DNA from: a virus
DNA length: 60,060 nucleotides
Direction: 5' to 3' (one strand)
Virus record (IMG/VR): IMGVR_UViG_3300020201_000020
Span: 1 to 60,060 of that record
This document shows positions 49,022-58,278 of this stretch, one piece after another; position 1 is the stretch's first letter; each line of letters begins with the position of its first letter. The translations under genes were made by a program, and so were the position numbers. The notes below the pieces were generated by a model. It had not been told where the DNA came from. It made no database searches and worked only from the letters and a program-made list of their open reading frames with translations.

Positions 49022-50482
49022 ATGACGTATCCAATGGTTGATACTAAGAGCTTTGAAGGCCACGGCGAAGGCTTCGGTACTTCTTCTGCTCAAGATGTTC
49101 AAGATTTAAACAAAGCCTTAACTGCAGGTTACGCAGTTGATCCGGGAACACAAGCTGGTGGTGGTGCTCTTAGAGTTGAATCTCTAGATGCAACATTGAA
49201 GATTGTTTCTTTCCTTGAGAAGAACATTGTATTTTACAATGATATTCCAAAGACAAAAGCCTACAACACTGTTGAAGAGTATAACCTACTCAGCAAGTAC
49301 GGTGGACGTGGTGGTTTCTTTATTGAAGAGGGTGGACTACCCCGCACTGAAGATTCTAACTATCAACGTAAAGCAGCTTTCGTGAAGTTCATGGGTACTA
49401 CTCGTGAAATCTCTCACCCAATGTTGCTCGTTCGTCCAGCTCACGGAAACGTAGTAGCTCTTGAGACGAAGAACGGTGCTAAATGGATGCTTCAACGGAT
49501 GGAAGAGTCTCTTTTCTCTGCTGATAGCTCAATCATTTCTCAGTCGTTTGATGGTATCCACAAGCAATTGATTGATGGTTATTCAGATGTGAACACTGCT
49601 GGCGATGGAAAAGATGCCGTTTCTAACGAGCATGTTATCGATCTTCGTGGAAAGATTCTTTCTGAAGCTGTGTTTGAAGAAGTTGCTCGTATCCTTCTTG
49701 ATAACTACATGTACCCTACTCACTGTTATATGAGTAACGTGAACTCAACTGACTTCAACAAGTCATTCTTCTCTAAAGGAAGATACCAGATTCCTGTAGG
49801 AGCTGATGCTTCTGTTGGTTTCGTTGTTGATAAAGTTAAGACTTCTGGTGGTCTTGTTCAGTTACGCCCTGACGTGTTCTTGCGTGTAAACGTAACGGCT
49901 CCAATCAGTGCTGACAACGCTCTTGCTCCAACGGCTCCAGCTTCTGCTGTGATCCTTGCTCAAGCAGCAACGACTTCTCGTGGCTTCAAAGCTGCTGAAG
50001 TTGGAACATACATTTACGAAGTTACTGCGATTTCTAAATCAGGTGAGTCACAAGCGACTCCGGGTTCTGCCGCTGCAGTGGTTACTACTGGTAACAACGA
50101 AGTTAAAATCACGATTAGTCGTGGTGCTGTCTCTGGTAACGAGCTTACTCAGGGTTACAACATCTACCGTACTCGTCTTGAAGACGGCGTTGCTGGCAAG
50201 AGGTATCTTGTTCAAAAGATCGCTTCTGCGGGTGTGTCTACTATCTTCCTTGATGGTAACGAAAACCTTCCGGGCCATGGTGTTGCTTATATGGGTCAGC
50301 TTGATGAATCGGTTCTTACTCTTCGTGAGTTGTCACCGATGCTTAAGTTCCCTCTTGCGACCGTTGCTTCTTCAATCCGTTGGATGCAGTTGTACTACAA
50401 CACTCCAATCGTGTTCCGTCCTCGTGGATGGGTAATCATTAAGAACATCGGTTTCTTAAAGCAGCCTGACCTTAGCATCTAA
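49022..50482 (+). CDS. Major capsid protein with inserted beta domain
   Basis: A 486-residue HK97-fold capsid protein candidate: GALRVESLDATLKIVSF and IEEGGLPRTEDSNYQRK in the N-terminal half, IRWMQLYYNTPIVFRPRGW near the end. Between about residues 305 and 415 lies an insertion resembling a fibronectin/Ig domain (GTYIYEVTAISKSGESQAT, GYNIYRTRL), likely exposed on the capsid. Codons favour GCT, GTT and CGT far more than neighbouring genes, as expected for the most abundant protein. AAGGAG precedes ATG 49022; a terminator follows. Confidence 0.88.
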   Translation: MTYPMVDTKSFEGHGEGFGTSSAQDVQDLNKALTAGYAVDPGTQAGGGALRVESLDATLKIVSFLEKNIVFYNDIPKTKAYNTVEEYNLLSKYGGRGGFFIEEGGLPRTEDSNYQRKAAFVKFMGTTREISHPMLLVRPAHGNVVALETKNGAKWMLQRMEESLFSADSSIISQSFDGIHKQLIDGYSDVNTAGDGKDAVSNEHVIDLRGKILSEAVFEEVARILLDNYMYPTHCYMSNVNSTDFNKSFFSKGRYQIPVGADASVGFVVDKVKTSGGLVQLRPDVFLRVNVTAPISADNALAPTAPASAVILAQAATTSRGFKAAEVGTYIYEVTAISKSGESQATPGSAAAVVTTGNNEVKITISRGAVSGNELTQGYNIYRTRLEDGVAGKRYLVQKIASAGVSTIFLDGNENLPGHGVAYMGQLDESVLTLRELSPMLKFPLATVASSIRWMQLYYNTPIVFRPRGWVIIKNIGFLKQPDLSI

Positions 50483-50496
50483 TTTTTAAAACTGGT

Positions 50497-50518
50497 GGGG
50501 GAGGAGAAATCCTCCCTC
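50497..50518 (+). terminator. Rho-independent terminator, GAAA tetraloop
   Basis: A 9-bp stem (GGGGGAGGA with TCCTCCCTC, one G-U) closed by a GAAA loop, followed by ATTTAATTA. It lies right after the major capsid gene and may be a partial terminator setting capsid/downstream ratio. Confidence 0.75.
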
Positions 50519-50540
50519 ATTTAATTAGCTTGGAGACCTC

Positions 50541-50930
50541 ATGAAACTTATCAACGTAGAATTGAAAGGCCTAAACTTCAACATTGGTGGACAAGACCAT
50601 CAAGCTGACGAGAAGGGCATCATAGAACTTGAAGACAAAGAAGCTGCAAAAGTTCTTTGTGAAACTGCCGGATTCAAACTTATTAGAAGTGGAAAGCCCG
50701 GTCTCGACGTAGAACCACCGAAAGACATTGCTCCTATCGTTCCAGAAGACGGCGACGAGTTGACCGAAGAAGAACTAGCTGACCTTGAGGCTGAAGCTGA
50801 ACTAGGCAAGCTCCCAGAGTCAGAAGTTACAGAAGAAGAAATCCCTGAACCAGAAATTAAACCAGAAGCAAAGCCAGAACCTAAACCTACTGGCAAATGG
50901 CTTCCGGGTAAAAACAATAAGCAAAAATAG
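50541..50930 (+). CDS. Hypothetical protein after capsid
   Basis: A 129-residue protein: an N-terminal beta domain of about 55 residues, then LDVEPPKD and a long Glu/Pro-rich tail (PEPEIKPEAKPEPKP). TTGGAG precedes ATG 50541. It may be a head decoration or connector-associated protein. Confidence 0.65.
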   Translation: MKLINVELKGLNFNIGGQDHQADEKGIIELEDKEAAKVLCETAGFKLIRSGKPGLDVEPPKDIAPIVPEDGDELTEEELADLEAEAELGKLPESEVTEEEIPEPEIKPEAKPEPKPTGKWLPGKNNKQK

Positions 50931-50940
50931 AAGGTAGATC

Positions 50941-51321
50941 ATGACGCAAGAATATAATGACTTTGTAGGTTACCAGAACCCTGAGTCCTCAGAACATTCC
51001 GCTCCTGCGAAGTCTAAGAAAGTAATTTCTGGGCCTATGATCGTTCCCGCTGGTGCTGCTCCTGACGACAATAGAACTATTAATCCAATTCAAGCTGCCA
51101 CAGGGACGGAACTAGATCTTGTCCGTGGTAAGGCTTACAGACTAATTGCTTCGGTAGCTATTTACTTTAGACAGTCTGCTCAGGATGGTTCTGTCGCCGC
51201 TATTGGTGATATTTATTTACCGGCCAACACTCCTGTCATCATCAGTTCGTCAGAGTTTCCATTCGTGGCAACTTTAGCTTTCGCTGCTGCAGGGATCGTT
51301 CAGGCCGTTGAAGTGAGGTAG
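50941..51321 (+). CDS. Hypothetical head protein
   Basis: A 126-residue protein with a disordered start and a beta body (LVRGKAYRLIASVAIYF, LPANTPVIISSSEFPFVAT). Its position after the capsid gene suggests a decoration protein; there is no direct proof. AAGGTAGATC precedes ATG 50941. Confidence 0.65.
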   Translation: MTQEYNDFVGYQNPESSEHSAPAKSKKVISGPMIVPAGAAPDDNRTINPIQAATGTELDLVRGKAYRLIASVAIYFRQSAQDGSVAAIGDIYLPANTPVIISSSEFPFVATLAFAAAGIVQAVEVR

Positions 51322-51322
51322 T

Positions 51323-51547
51323 ATGGATTCTTTTTTCACAGTTAATTATCTTTTTGCATCATATTTGCAAACAAGAGAAGCTGGTGGACATAAGATCGTC
51401 AAGGTTGAAAAGGTTAAGCCCGGAAAGGCTAAGTTCTATTTTAACATTTCAGAGGATGAGGCTAAGACCCATCAGCTAAATTTTCACAATTCTCTCTGCT
51501 CTGAATTTGAACAAATAAGAAAACTCACCATCGACCTCGCCTACTAA
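51323..51547 (+). CDS. Small hypothetical protein
   Basis: A 74-residue protein with GAGGTAGT before ATG 51323. It contains an N-terminal hydrophobic patch (FFTVNYLFASYL) and a mixed alpha/beta rest. Unknown function. Confidence 0.65.
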   Translation: MDSFFTVNYLFASYLQTREAGGHKIVKVEKVKPGKAKFYFNISEDEAKTHQLNFHNSLCSEFEQIRKLTIDLAY

Positions 51548-51614
51548 GTTACTATTACCTAGACATATTGAAGAGTGAAATGTATCTTTTGTAATCACAA
51601 CAAAGGAGCATTTC

Positions 51615-52268
51615 ATGGGTAGAGCATTTAGCGGATCAGAGCCGGTAGGGAAAACAAAGCTTTATAAAGTTTGGACAAGCATGAAGCAGAGATGTGTGAA
51701 TCCTTCAGACGAGGCTTATGAGAACTACGGAGGTAGAGGGATAACAGTCTGTGAATCATGGGCTAATGACTTCCACAGATTCAGAGTGTGGGCCGAGGAT
51801 CACGGTTACAGAGTAGGTCTCACGATAGACAGGGTTGATAATGATGCTGGCTACTGTCCTGAAAATTGCAGATGGACAGATCGACAGACTCAAAACGTGA
51901 ACAAACGTCAACGTGAAAGAATCCTCGAATTTAATGGAAAATCTGGAAACTATTCTTTCTGGGAAAACGACCTAAGAGATCTCGGCATCACACGCAACAC
52001 AATCAAGTCGAGACTGTGCTTTGGGTGGTCAATCGAGGACACGCTTACGAAGCCGATGCTAGGGCATGGCAAGGCTTCTAAGAAAGGTATTGGTTCTAAG
52101 AAATACACATTTAAAGGAGAGACGGGGACGGCTACCTTTTGGGCAAATAAAATTGGATGCAAATCGAGCGTTATTAACAGAAGATTAAGTGATGGATGGA
52201 GTGTCGAAAAGGCTCTAACGCACCCTTGGCGCAAGACCGTTTACGGTGAATCTTCCGACAAGGAGTAA
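51615..52268 (+). CDS. HNH-like homing endonuclease candidate
   Basis: A 217-residue relative of the 10591 protein: YGGRGITVCESW, GLTIDRVDNDAGYCPENCRW. The C-terminus has two copies of a DNA-binding-like module (TRNTIKSRLCFGWSIEDTL, then KSSVINRRLSDGWSVEKAL), one more than the relative. It stands alone among structural genes, with its own AAGGAG site, as expected for an inserted mobile gene. Enzyme activity is inferred. Confidence 0.75.
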   Translation: MGRAFSGSEPVGKTKLYKVWTSMKQRCVNPSDEAYENYGGRGITVCESWANDFHRFRVWAEDHGYRVGLTIDRVDNDAGYCPENCRWTDRQTQNVNKRQRERILEFNGKSGNYSFWENDLRDLGITRNTIKSRLCFGWSIEDTLTKPMLGHGKASKKGIGSKKYTFKGETGTATFWANKIGCKSSVINRRLSDGWSVEKALTHPWRKTVYGESSDKE

Positions 52269-52278
52269 AGAGGTAACT

Positions 52279-52392
52279 ATGATTGAAGCAGTGGCCATCG
52301 AAAACACATCCATTCAAGCTGTCAGCATCACGTCCGATAAGTCTGATGCAATCTCAATTGAAAACACTAAGATAGAAGCCGTGGAGGAATAA
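52279..52392 (+). CDS. 37-residue repeat peptide
   Basis: The frame has AAGAGGTAACT before ATG 52279 and a TAATG overlap with the next gene. It contains two related halves (AIENTSIQAVSIT and ISIENTKIEAVE). Probably translated; role unknown. Confidence 0.5.
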   Translation: MIEAVAIENTSIQAVSITSDKSDAISIENTKIEAVEE

Positions 52393-52733
52393 TGTCTTGT
52401 AAATCAACCTCATTCCAATTTTACGCTGGCGAAGATAAGACCCTTGAGCTTTCCCTTGTTACAAAAAACAACGGCTGCTCTGAGATATACCCATTGGTCT
52501 CTACGGACATAATTCAGGTTACCTTGGTTGCCCGTCCTGCTGACTTGGTCTTCACACAGCCTAGAGTCACGATAACGTCTGAGCCATACGGCTCGATAGC
52601 GATCGAACTAACGGCAGCAGAGACATTGCAGCTTCTAAGCGGTGCCATCATTGTGGAAGTGACTAGGGCTTCTAAGAAGAAAATTTTCGTAGTTGATGGT
52701 GGAGTTGAGAAGCTTACCATTTCAAACTGCTAA
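52392..52733 (+). CDS. Hypothetical head-tail region protein
   Basis: A 113-residue beta-rich protein (FQFYAGEDKTLELSLVTK, GSIAIELTAAETLQLLSG) like small immunoglobulin-type phage proteins near neck genes. GGAGG precedes ATG 52392 by 4 bases. No certain family. Confidence 0.65.
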   Translation: MSCKSTSFQFYAGEDKTLELSLVTKNNGCSEIYPLVSTDIIQVTLVARPADLVFTQPRVTITSEPYGSIAIELTAAETLQLLSGAIIVEVTRASKKKIFVVDGGVEKLTISNC

Positions 52734-52742
52734 GGAATATTT

Positions 52743-53510
52743 ATGACGGAAGCAGTAAACCAGAAGCCATACGACGACGGACTAATCATAACCGTCAAGC
52801 AGCTTAAGTCTGTTTATCTTTTTGGAGTAAACCTTCAGGACGATGACGGGAATGAAATGCCGGATGAGCTTTTCAAGTTCTACATTCGTTCAGCACAGGA
52901 CTGGCTTGAGAAAGAGCTAGGCGGCGTTTTGCTTTGTGAAAAAGAAATCACAGAGTCCCATGACTACCACATGGCAGACTACCAATCGTTCGGACTTTTA
53001 AAGCTGTACAGAACCCCTGTTCAGGAAGTGTCAGAGTGTGGCTTCCAATTCCCATTGTCTGAGAACGCAACCAACTTCGATCCAAGCTGGTACCGTGTTG
53101 AGGGGTCGCTAATCAACCTCGTCCCAACACAGGGAACATTCTCCGCAATTGCTCTTTCACAAGGTGGAAACTTTCTACCTCTCCTTTCAGGGATGGGTTA
53201 TATCCCTCACTTTTGGAGAGTCAAATACAAGGCCGGATTTAAGAAGGGACAAGTCCCTGCGTCCATTCTGGACATCATAGGAATGAAAGCCGCCATGGGG
53301 CCACTTAACATCGCAGGGGATTTAATTGCTGGAGCGGGTATCGCTTCGAAGTCAATTTCTCTAGACGGACTTTCACAGTCAATCAGCACAACATCTTCGG
53401 CAACGAATGCTGGTTACGGTTCAAGAATTATTCAATACACAAAACAGATCGATAACCTTTTAGAAGGGTTACGTGAAAGATATCAGGGTATTAATTTTGT
53501 AACGGCTTAG
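52743..53510 (+). CDS. Head-tail connector (adaptor) protein
   Basis: A 255-residue protein of the gp6/gp15-type connector class, inferred from an N-terminal helical bundle (LFKFYIRSAQDWLEKELGG) with a following beta region and location after the capsid. It would form a ring under the portal. Weak AAGGA precedes ATG 52743. Confidence 0.7.
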   Translation: MTEAVNQKPYDDGLIITVKQLKSVYLFGVNLQDDDGNEMPDELFKFYIRSAQDWLEKELGGVLLCEKEITESHDYHMADYQSFGLLKLYRTPVQEVSECGFQFPLSENATNFDPSWYRVEGSLINLVPTQGTFSAIALSQGGNFLPLLSGMGYIPHFWRVKYKAGFKKGQVPASILDIIGMKAAMGPLNIAGDLIAGAGIASKSISLDGLSQSISTTSSATNAGYGSRIIQYTKQIDNLLEGLRERYQGINFVTA

Positions 53511-53518
53511 GGAGTTTC

Positions 53519-54283
53519 ATGACCGAGAGTTTAAAGTTATCGTCAAACAAGACCTATCCAAAAAGAAAGAACGCCAAGCTCGGTACTGTTGACTTAATTC
53601 CACAAGAGTTTGAAAACCTAATCGAAGATCAAGGTATCAGAGTCCGTGTGACTGCTGCTGCCGTTTGTCCTAATAGAACAGAAGTCGAAGACACCAACCA
53701 TGCTCTAGATTGTCCTATATGTTTTGGCTCACAAGTCTTGGACATGCCTGAAACATGCTACGAGGATTGGGCCTTCGTTCAATCGGTCACGCTTGATAAG
53801 AAGATGGACGTTCAGGGCATTTGGGATATGAAAGATGCTCGCATCACATTCAAGCAGGGAATCCGTGTTAGCTACTGGTACAAAATTGAGATCTTGGATT
53901 TCGCTTCCGTGTTCAATGAAGTCATCAAAAGAAAATCCGGAAACATAGACAAGCTTCGTTATGAAGCCGCCAAGATGTGCGACACCCCTTATTACCTAGT
54001 AGACAAGCTTGGGAACAGATACGCTTTAAACGAGAACTATCGCATCGACGGTCGTGACCTTATTTGGATCACGCCAGCACGTCCTGCTGTGGGAACTCTT
54101 TACACTTTAATTTATCCAATTCTCCCGACGTTTAGAGTCCTAGAATTGATGCATGAGAATAGATATTATTACAGGTCGTTTAAGAGAGCTGCGAAAGAGC
54201 CTATCCAACTTCCACAGCAAGCACACCTTAGACTTGATTACCTAGCGAACAAAGCTGGGACAAACATACTGGTGGGCGAATGA
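53519..54283 (+). CDS. Neck protein (head-tail joining candidate)
   Basis: A 254-residue protein with a Cys pair (CPICFGSQVLDMPETC) that could bind zinc and a beta-rich middle. GGGAG precedes ATG 53519. Placed between connector and tail completion genes, so a stopper or neck component is likely. Confidence 0.65.
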   Translation: MTESLKLSSNKTYPKRKNAKLGTVDLIPQEFENLIEDQGIRVRVTAAAVCPNRTEVEDTNHALDCPICFGSQVLDMPETCYEDWAFVQSVTLDKKMDVQGIWDMKDARITFKQGIRVSYWYKIEILDFASVFNEVIKRKSGNIDKLRYEAAKMCDTPYYLVDKLGNRYALNENYRIDGRDLIWITPARPAVGTLYTLIYPILPTFRVLELMHENRYYYRSFKRAAKEPIQLPQQAHLRLDYLANKAGTNILVGE

Positions 54284-55050
54284 GTGTTTTTAACATCTCG
54301 ACCAGAGTAGAGCAGGATTACGGAATAGACTTCGACACGCTCTCGGCAGGGATGATAGCGTCTTTTAGTATGGCAATAGCTGGGCTTGCAGTCGCTGCCC
54401 AAGACCATTGGATCTCGCTCGCACAGTCACGCTTGAAGACTTCAAGAGCAGATTATATTAACGGCTTAAGACAGGCAGAAAGTTATAAGCGAACGACTAG
54501 TGCAACATCCGAGACGTTTACACTTACGCTTGTGGGACGGATGCCCAACAATTACGAGTTTGGAATGCCTTCTTTCGATATGAAGAGTGTTCGACCAGGA
54601 TGGTTGGGTGGTGCGAAAGCCCTGCGGGCCAAGGATGGCTCTTCTTATGTTGTGATTCCTATTCGACATTCAACGTCGAGTGAAACCAATATGGCCTACA
54701 CAGGGAAAGCTAAATCTGTTGGTGATCTCAAATCCCAATTAAGAAAAGCAGTTAAAGATTACGGATTAGACCGCATGATTAAAACAGCAACCGGACAAGT
54801 CGCCACGGGTGCCGTTTCTCGTATTCCAAAGACCGCTCCAGTTCATCCATATCTTAAAGGGCTTACAAGAATGCAGACCAAGAAAAAAGGCGGTGGGTCA
54901 TCTCAGTTGATTCGCTTTGCTATCATGTCTGAAAATTCGGATCCTTCATCTTGGATTCATCCGGGATTGAAGCCAGCGAACCTGTTGCCAGAAGTTGAGA
55001 CTTGGGTGGATAATCAATTAAATAATGTAATGGAGACTATACTAGGATGA
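54280..55050 (+). CDS. Tail completion / neck protein
   Basis: A 256-residue protein. Elements such as SRLKTSRADYINGLR, MPNNYEFGMPSFDMK and SWIHPGLKPANLLPEVE occur in tail-completion proteins of the HK97 gp10 kind in other phages. ATGA overlaps on both sides. The exact role is inferred from order. Confidence 0.7.
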   Translation: MSVFNISTRVEQDYGIDFDTLSAGMIASFSMAIAGLAVAAQDHWISLAQSRLKTSRADYINGLRQAESYKRTTSATSETFTLTLVGRMPNNYEFGMPSFDMKSVRPGWLGGAKALRAKDGSSYVVIPIRHSTSSETNMAYTGKAKSVGDLKSQLRKAVKDYGLDRMIKTATGQVATGAVSRIPKTAPVHPYLKGLTRMQTKKKGGGSSQLIRFAIMSENSDPSSWIHPGLKPANLLPEVETWVDNQLNNVMETILG

Positions 55051-55856
55051 GTACTTTTATTGGTGGTGGGGCCTACGAATACCCACCAATTGAACCAGTC
55101 GTTGAAGAGTTTTACGGGATCTATCCTGTAGACTTTCTTTTGGAAACTATTCTGAAAGCAGGGCTTGAATGGTTTAGAACAGACCCAGCAGCTCCAAACT
55201 ATGTCTTTGGACATCTTAACTCTCCCTATCTTGCAAAATACGGACAGCCTAAAATTGATGAAATCGCTGCCTACATAAGAAAATACGACATCAAGATTGT
55301 TCAGTCATGGGCACTAATCGCCACAGCAGTTCCATGTATTTCTATCCAGCTTTTAGATGCTGGAGAGATGACGGAGCGAGCTGGGCTTGCTGACTTTGAA
55401 AGAATGGCAGACACAAAGAACCTAGACGGGGAAGTTATTGGCCGAAGAGAAGTGAGCTACTCACCGATCTCGGACAACATCCATTTAGGAATTCACTGCC
55501 AAGACTCTCCCGACCTAGCGAAGTACCTGTACTATCTGGTCGTGTACGTCCTTCACTCTTTCAAGCCCCAGCTTGAAACTCGTGGAATGATGCTAGGTAC
55601 TTTCAGGGCGACTGACCTTTCTCGCATGAACGAGTATCTCCCTGAAAACCTGTATTCAAGATTCATCAACTTTACGATATTCACCATCGCCTCTTTTGAT
55701 AAGGGTGTCGTTCCGATAATTGAGCAGTTCATGGGAATCAACGTCGCACCATCCTCCGCAGGAGATGCAGGTCTAAGTAAAGACCCAGACATTGATCCAG
55801 ATGAAGTGGTCGACGAGGATGGATTATTTATCTGTATTGGAGATAAAAATGAGTAA
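55047..55856 (+). CDS. Probable tail terminator-region protein
   Basis: A 269-residue protein between the tail completion and sheath genes. It has a folded beta/alpha body (CISIQLLDAGEMTERAGLADF, LYYLVVYVLHSFKPQLETRGM) and an acidic tail. Position fits a tail terminator or neck component. ATGA overlap upstream. Confidence 0.6.
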   Translation: MSTFIGGGAYEYPPIEPVVEEFYGIYPVDFLLETILKAGLEWFRTDPAAPNYVFGHLNSPYLAKYGQPKIDEIAAYIRKYDIKIVQSWALIATAVPCISIQLLDAGEMTERAGLADFERMADTKNLDGEVIGRREVSYSPISDNIHLGIHCQDSPDLAKYLYYLVVYVLHSFKPQLETRGMMLGTFRATDLSRMNEYLPENLYSRFINFTIFTIASFDKGVVPIIEQFMGINVAPSSAGDAGLSKDPDIDPDEVVDEDGLFICIGDKNE

Positions 55857-56130
55857 AGAAGAAGAAAAAGTTGAAAAGTTTGAACGTAAGAAGCCAAGCA
55901 AGGTAGAAGTCATCAAGGCTTCAAAAATGCCTGACTGGCAGAAAAAACAGTTGATTGATAAACTTGAGGACAAAGCTGAGGACTTGGAAGGTAAAATCCC
56001 TTTCAATGTCTACGCCAAAATCAAGAAGCTTGGCGGGACTATGCAGAAAGCAATGACGGCATATCCAGAAGCTAAAAAAATTAGTTTGGCCACTATCGAA
56101 GAGTGGGATTTAATCTTTAAGAATTTTTAA
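55849..56130 (+). CDS. Small charged protein before tail sheath
   Basis: A 93-residue Lys/Glu-rich protein with GGAG 7 bases before ATG 55849. It contains two helices (PDWQKKQLIDKLEDKAEDL). Unknown role. Confidence 0.65.
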   Translation: MSKEEEKVEKFERKKPSKVEVIKASKMPDWQKKQLIDKLEDKAEDLEGKIPFNVYAKIKKLGGTMQKAMTAYPEAKKISLATIEEWDLIFKNF

Positions 56131-56147
56131 CCCTCAAGGAGTAAACA

Positions 56148-58268
56148 ATGGCCATTAAAAAGACATTCAATGGTGCTGCGATCTTCAAGCCGGGAGCCTA
56201 CACTAAGATAGTCGTCGAGAATTTAACTGGGTTTCCTTTACAGGATACAGGCACAGTTGGAATCATCGGTGAAGCTGTCGGTGGTGAGCCTCACGTTCTT
56301 GATGTTGTAAGCAAAGAACAAATCCAAGCAGCTAAGACTCGTTATAAGTCAGGCCCTATTGCTGACGCTCTCGAGCTTTTAGTGAATGGATCAAAAGACC
56401 CTCGTATCGCAAACGGTGCGAGCAAGATCGTTATTTACAAAGTAAACAGCTCACTCCAGTCAGCTCTGATCCTTCAGAACGACAGCGCAGCAAGCATGTT
56501 GAACCTTGAATCTAAGAATTACGGTGCCGACGAGAATCAAGTTTCAGCACTTGTGTCTCAGGGAACTATTGCTGATTCTCAAGCTAAAATTGAAGGAACA
56601 ATTGACGGCCCATTCGTGGTTGCTGTCACTGATACTTTAAAGCTTTTAGTCAACGGTGCTCTTTACACTTATACCTGTTCACTAACTGGTTCTCAGTCTG
56701 CGGCTTTGTTGCTCGCTAACTTGAACACAGCTGGCAACTGGGCTCCTTCTAAGCCTGTAACATCTTCTCTTGTAGGTAACAGAATCAAGATTGAACTTGA
56801 TTCTGCAATCGCTAAGAAAGACTACGGCTACATTGAAGTGGATGTGACTTCTACTCTTGACACTATTCTTGGTATTTCTGGAGAACATCGTGGAGTCAAA
56901 GGCTCACGAATCTTCACATTCAAGAAAGGTCTTTCAGAAGAAATCCTTCCTGAAGCTGGCGGTCTTGGTGTTCTTGGCATCAAGTATGTTGGAGCTGGAA
57001 CGGCTGCGACTTTGACCATCCAGAGCACTCTAGGGGAACTAAGACTTCAGACGACTTGCACAGGTGCAGCGGCTGACGACCTTGACATTCTTCTAGTAGG
57101 AACGGACGGTCGGAACTATCACACAATCTCAAGCCTTAAAGATTTGATTGCTTCAAGCGCAAGCTACGAAGTTTCAGTTCTTAACGGTTCTGGAAGCAAC
57201 AACGCTTCTCAGTTGGATTTTTATTCAGCTATTGGGATCAAAGATGTTGCTCTCGCAGTTCACAGAGATCTTTCACTTTTTGAAAGCACAATTGATTCTC
57301 TTTCACAATTCGCTCAGGCGACCATTGTGTCTAACGCTTCTGGAGCCTTGGCTTCTTATGCGAACAGCAAGTTCTTTGCAGGAGCCTCTGACGGTTCTGC
57401 TTCTAACTTGGACTTCGTGAATGGCTTTGAAGCCTTCAAGGAAGAAAGACTCAATGTTGTGGTTCCTTTGATCTCTAAAGACATTGGTGCTCTGACAATT
57501 GATTCGATCAACGCTGCTTGTGTTGATCACGCTGCTTGGGGATGGTCAACGACTGGACGTTCAGAACGTCACGCTTTCCCTTCTAAGCTTGGAACTAAAG
57601 ATCAATTCAAAGCCGCATGTCGCTCTTTGAACTCTGGCTATGCTTCAGCAGTAGGTCAGCAAGTTCAGGTTCGTAACAATGTCGGTGATTTTGAGTGGAA
57701 AGATCCTTGGGCGTTCGCTTGTATTCTTGCTGGTATGAGATGTGGAGCCGAAGTAGGCGAGCCTCTTACTGCTAAGTTTATCAACGTGAACGGTCTTCGT
57801 GTTCTTGACGGTTCATGGAACCCTAGAAAAGACTTCAACGAAATGATCGAAGCAGGTTGTACTTTCGCTGAGCCAGTAGACGGCGGTGGATTTAAGGTCG
57901 TTGTTGGTAACACAACTTACGGGATCGACCCAAGCTTTGTATGGAACAGAGAATCAACAGTTCAGGCTGCTGGTTACGTTGCATACGATCTTCGGTTCAA
58001 TCTTGAATTGGAATTTACAGGACGTAAGGCAAGAACAGGTACAGCAGAAGCTATGGCGAACTTTATCAAGGCCAGAATGTCTCAGTACCTCGCTGCTGAA
58101 GTAATCGTTGGTGATGATCTGAACGGCGGTCTTGGCTACAGAGCTAAAGAGCTAAGAATTTCTGTTCAAGGAAACACGGCTTCGATTAACGTCTGTATCA
58201 CGCCGGTACAAGGAGTCGATTTCATTTTACCAACCATCTACCTTGCTGACATTCAGCAGTCAGCATAA
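56148..58268 (+). CDS. Tail sheath protein
   Basis: A 706-residue contractile sheath protein. N-terminal FKPGAYTKIVVENLTGFPL and GTVGIIGEAVGGEPHV, and the C-terminal sheath domain (FNLELEFTGRKARTGTAEAMANF, then ISVQGNTASINVCITPVQGVD) are typical of myovirus sheaths. Middle domains are variable insertions. It identifies the phage as contractile-tailed. AAGGAG precedes ATG 56148, and codons again prefer GCT/GTT, a sign of high expression. Confidence 0.92.
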   Translation: MAIKKTFNGAAIFKPGAYTKIVVENLTGFPLQDTGTVGIIGEAVGGEPHVLDVVSKEQIQAAKTRYKSGPIADALELLVNGSKDPRIANGASKIVIYKVNSSLQSALILQNDSAASMLNLESKNYGADENQVSALVSQGTIADSQAKIEGTIDGPFVVAVTDTLKLLVNGALYTYTCSLTGSQSAALLLANLNTAGNWAPSKPVTSSLVGNRIKIELDSAIAKKDYGYIEVDVTSTLDTILGISGEHRGVKGSRIFTFKKGLSEEILPEAGGLGVLGIKYVGAGTAATLTIQSTLGELRLQTTCTGAAADDLDILLVGTDGRNYHTISSLKDLIASSASYEVSVLNGSGSNNASQLDFYSAIGIKDVALAVHRDLSLFESTIDSLSQFAQATIVSNASGALASYANSKFFAGASDGSASNLDFVNGFEAFKEERLNVVVPLISKDIGALTIDSINAACVDHAAWGWSTTGRSERHAFPSKLGTKDQFKAACRSLNSGYASAVGQQVQVRNNVGDFEWKDPWAFACILAGMRCGAEVGEPLTAKFINVNGLRVLDGSWNPRKDFNEMIEAGCTFAEPVDGGGFKVVVGNTTYGIDPSFVWNRESTVQAAGYVAYDLRFNLELEFTGRKARTGTAEAMANFIKARMSQYLAAEVIVGDDLNGGLGYRAKELRISVQGNTASINVCITPVQGVDFILPTIYLADIQQSA

Positions 58269-58278
58269 GGAGTAATTT

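Noticed and set aside
49956-50435. 159-codon second plus-strand frame inside the capsid gene
   Set aside because: It is Leu/Val/Arg-rich shadow of the codon-biased capsid frame, without its own ribosome site.
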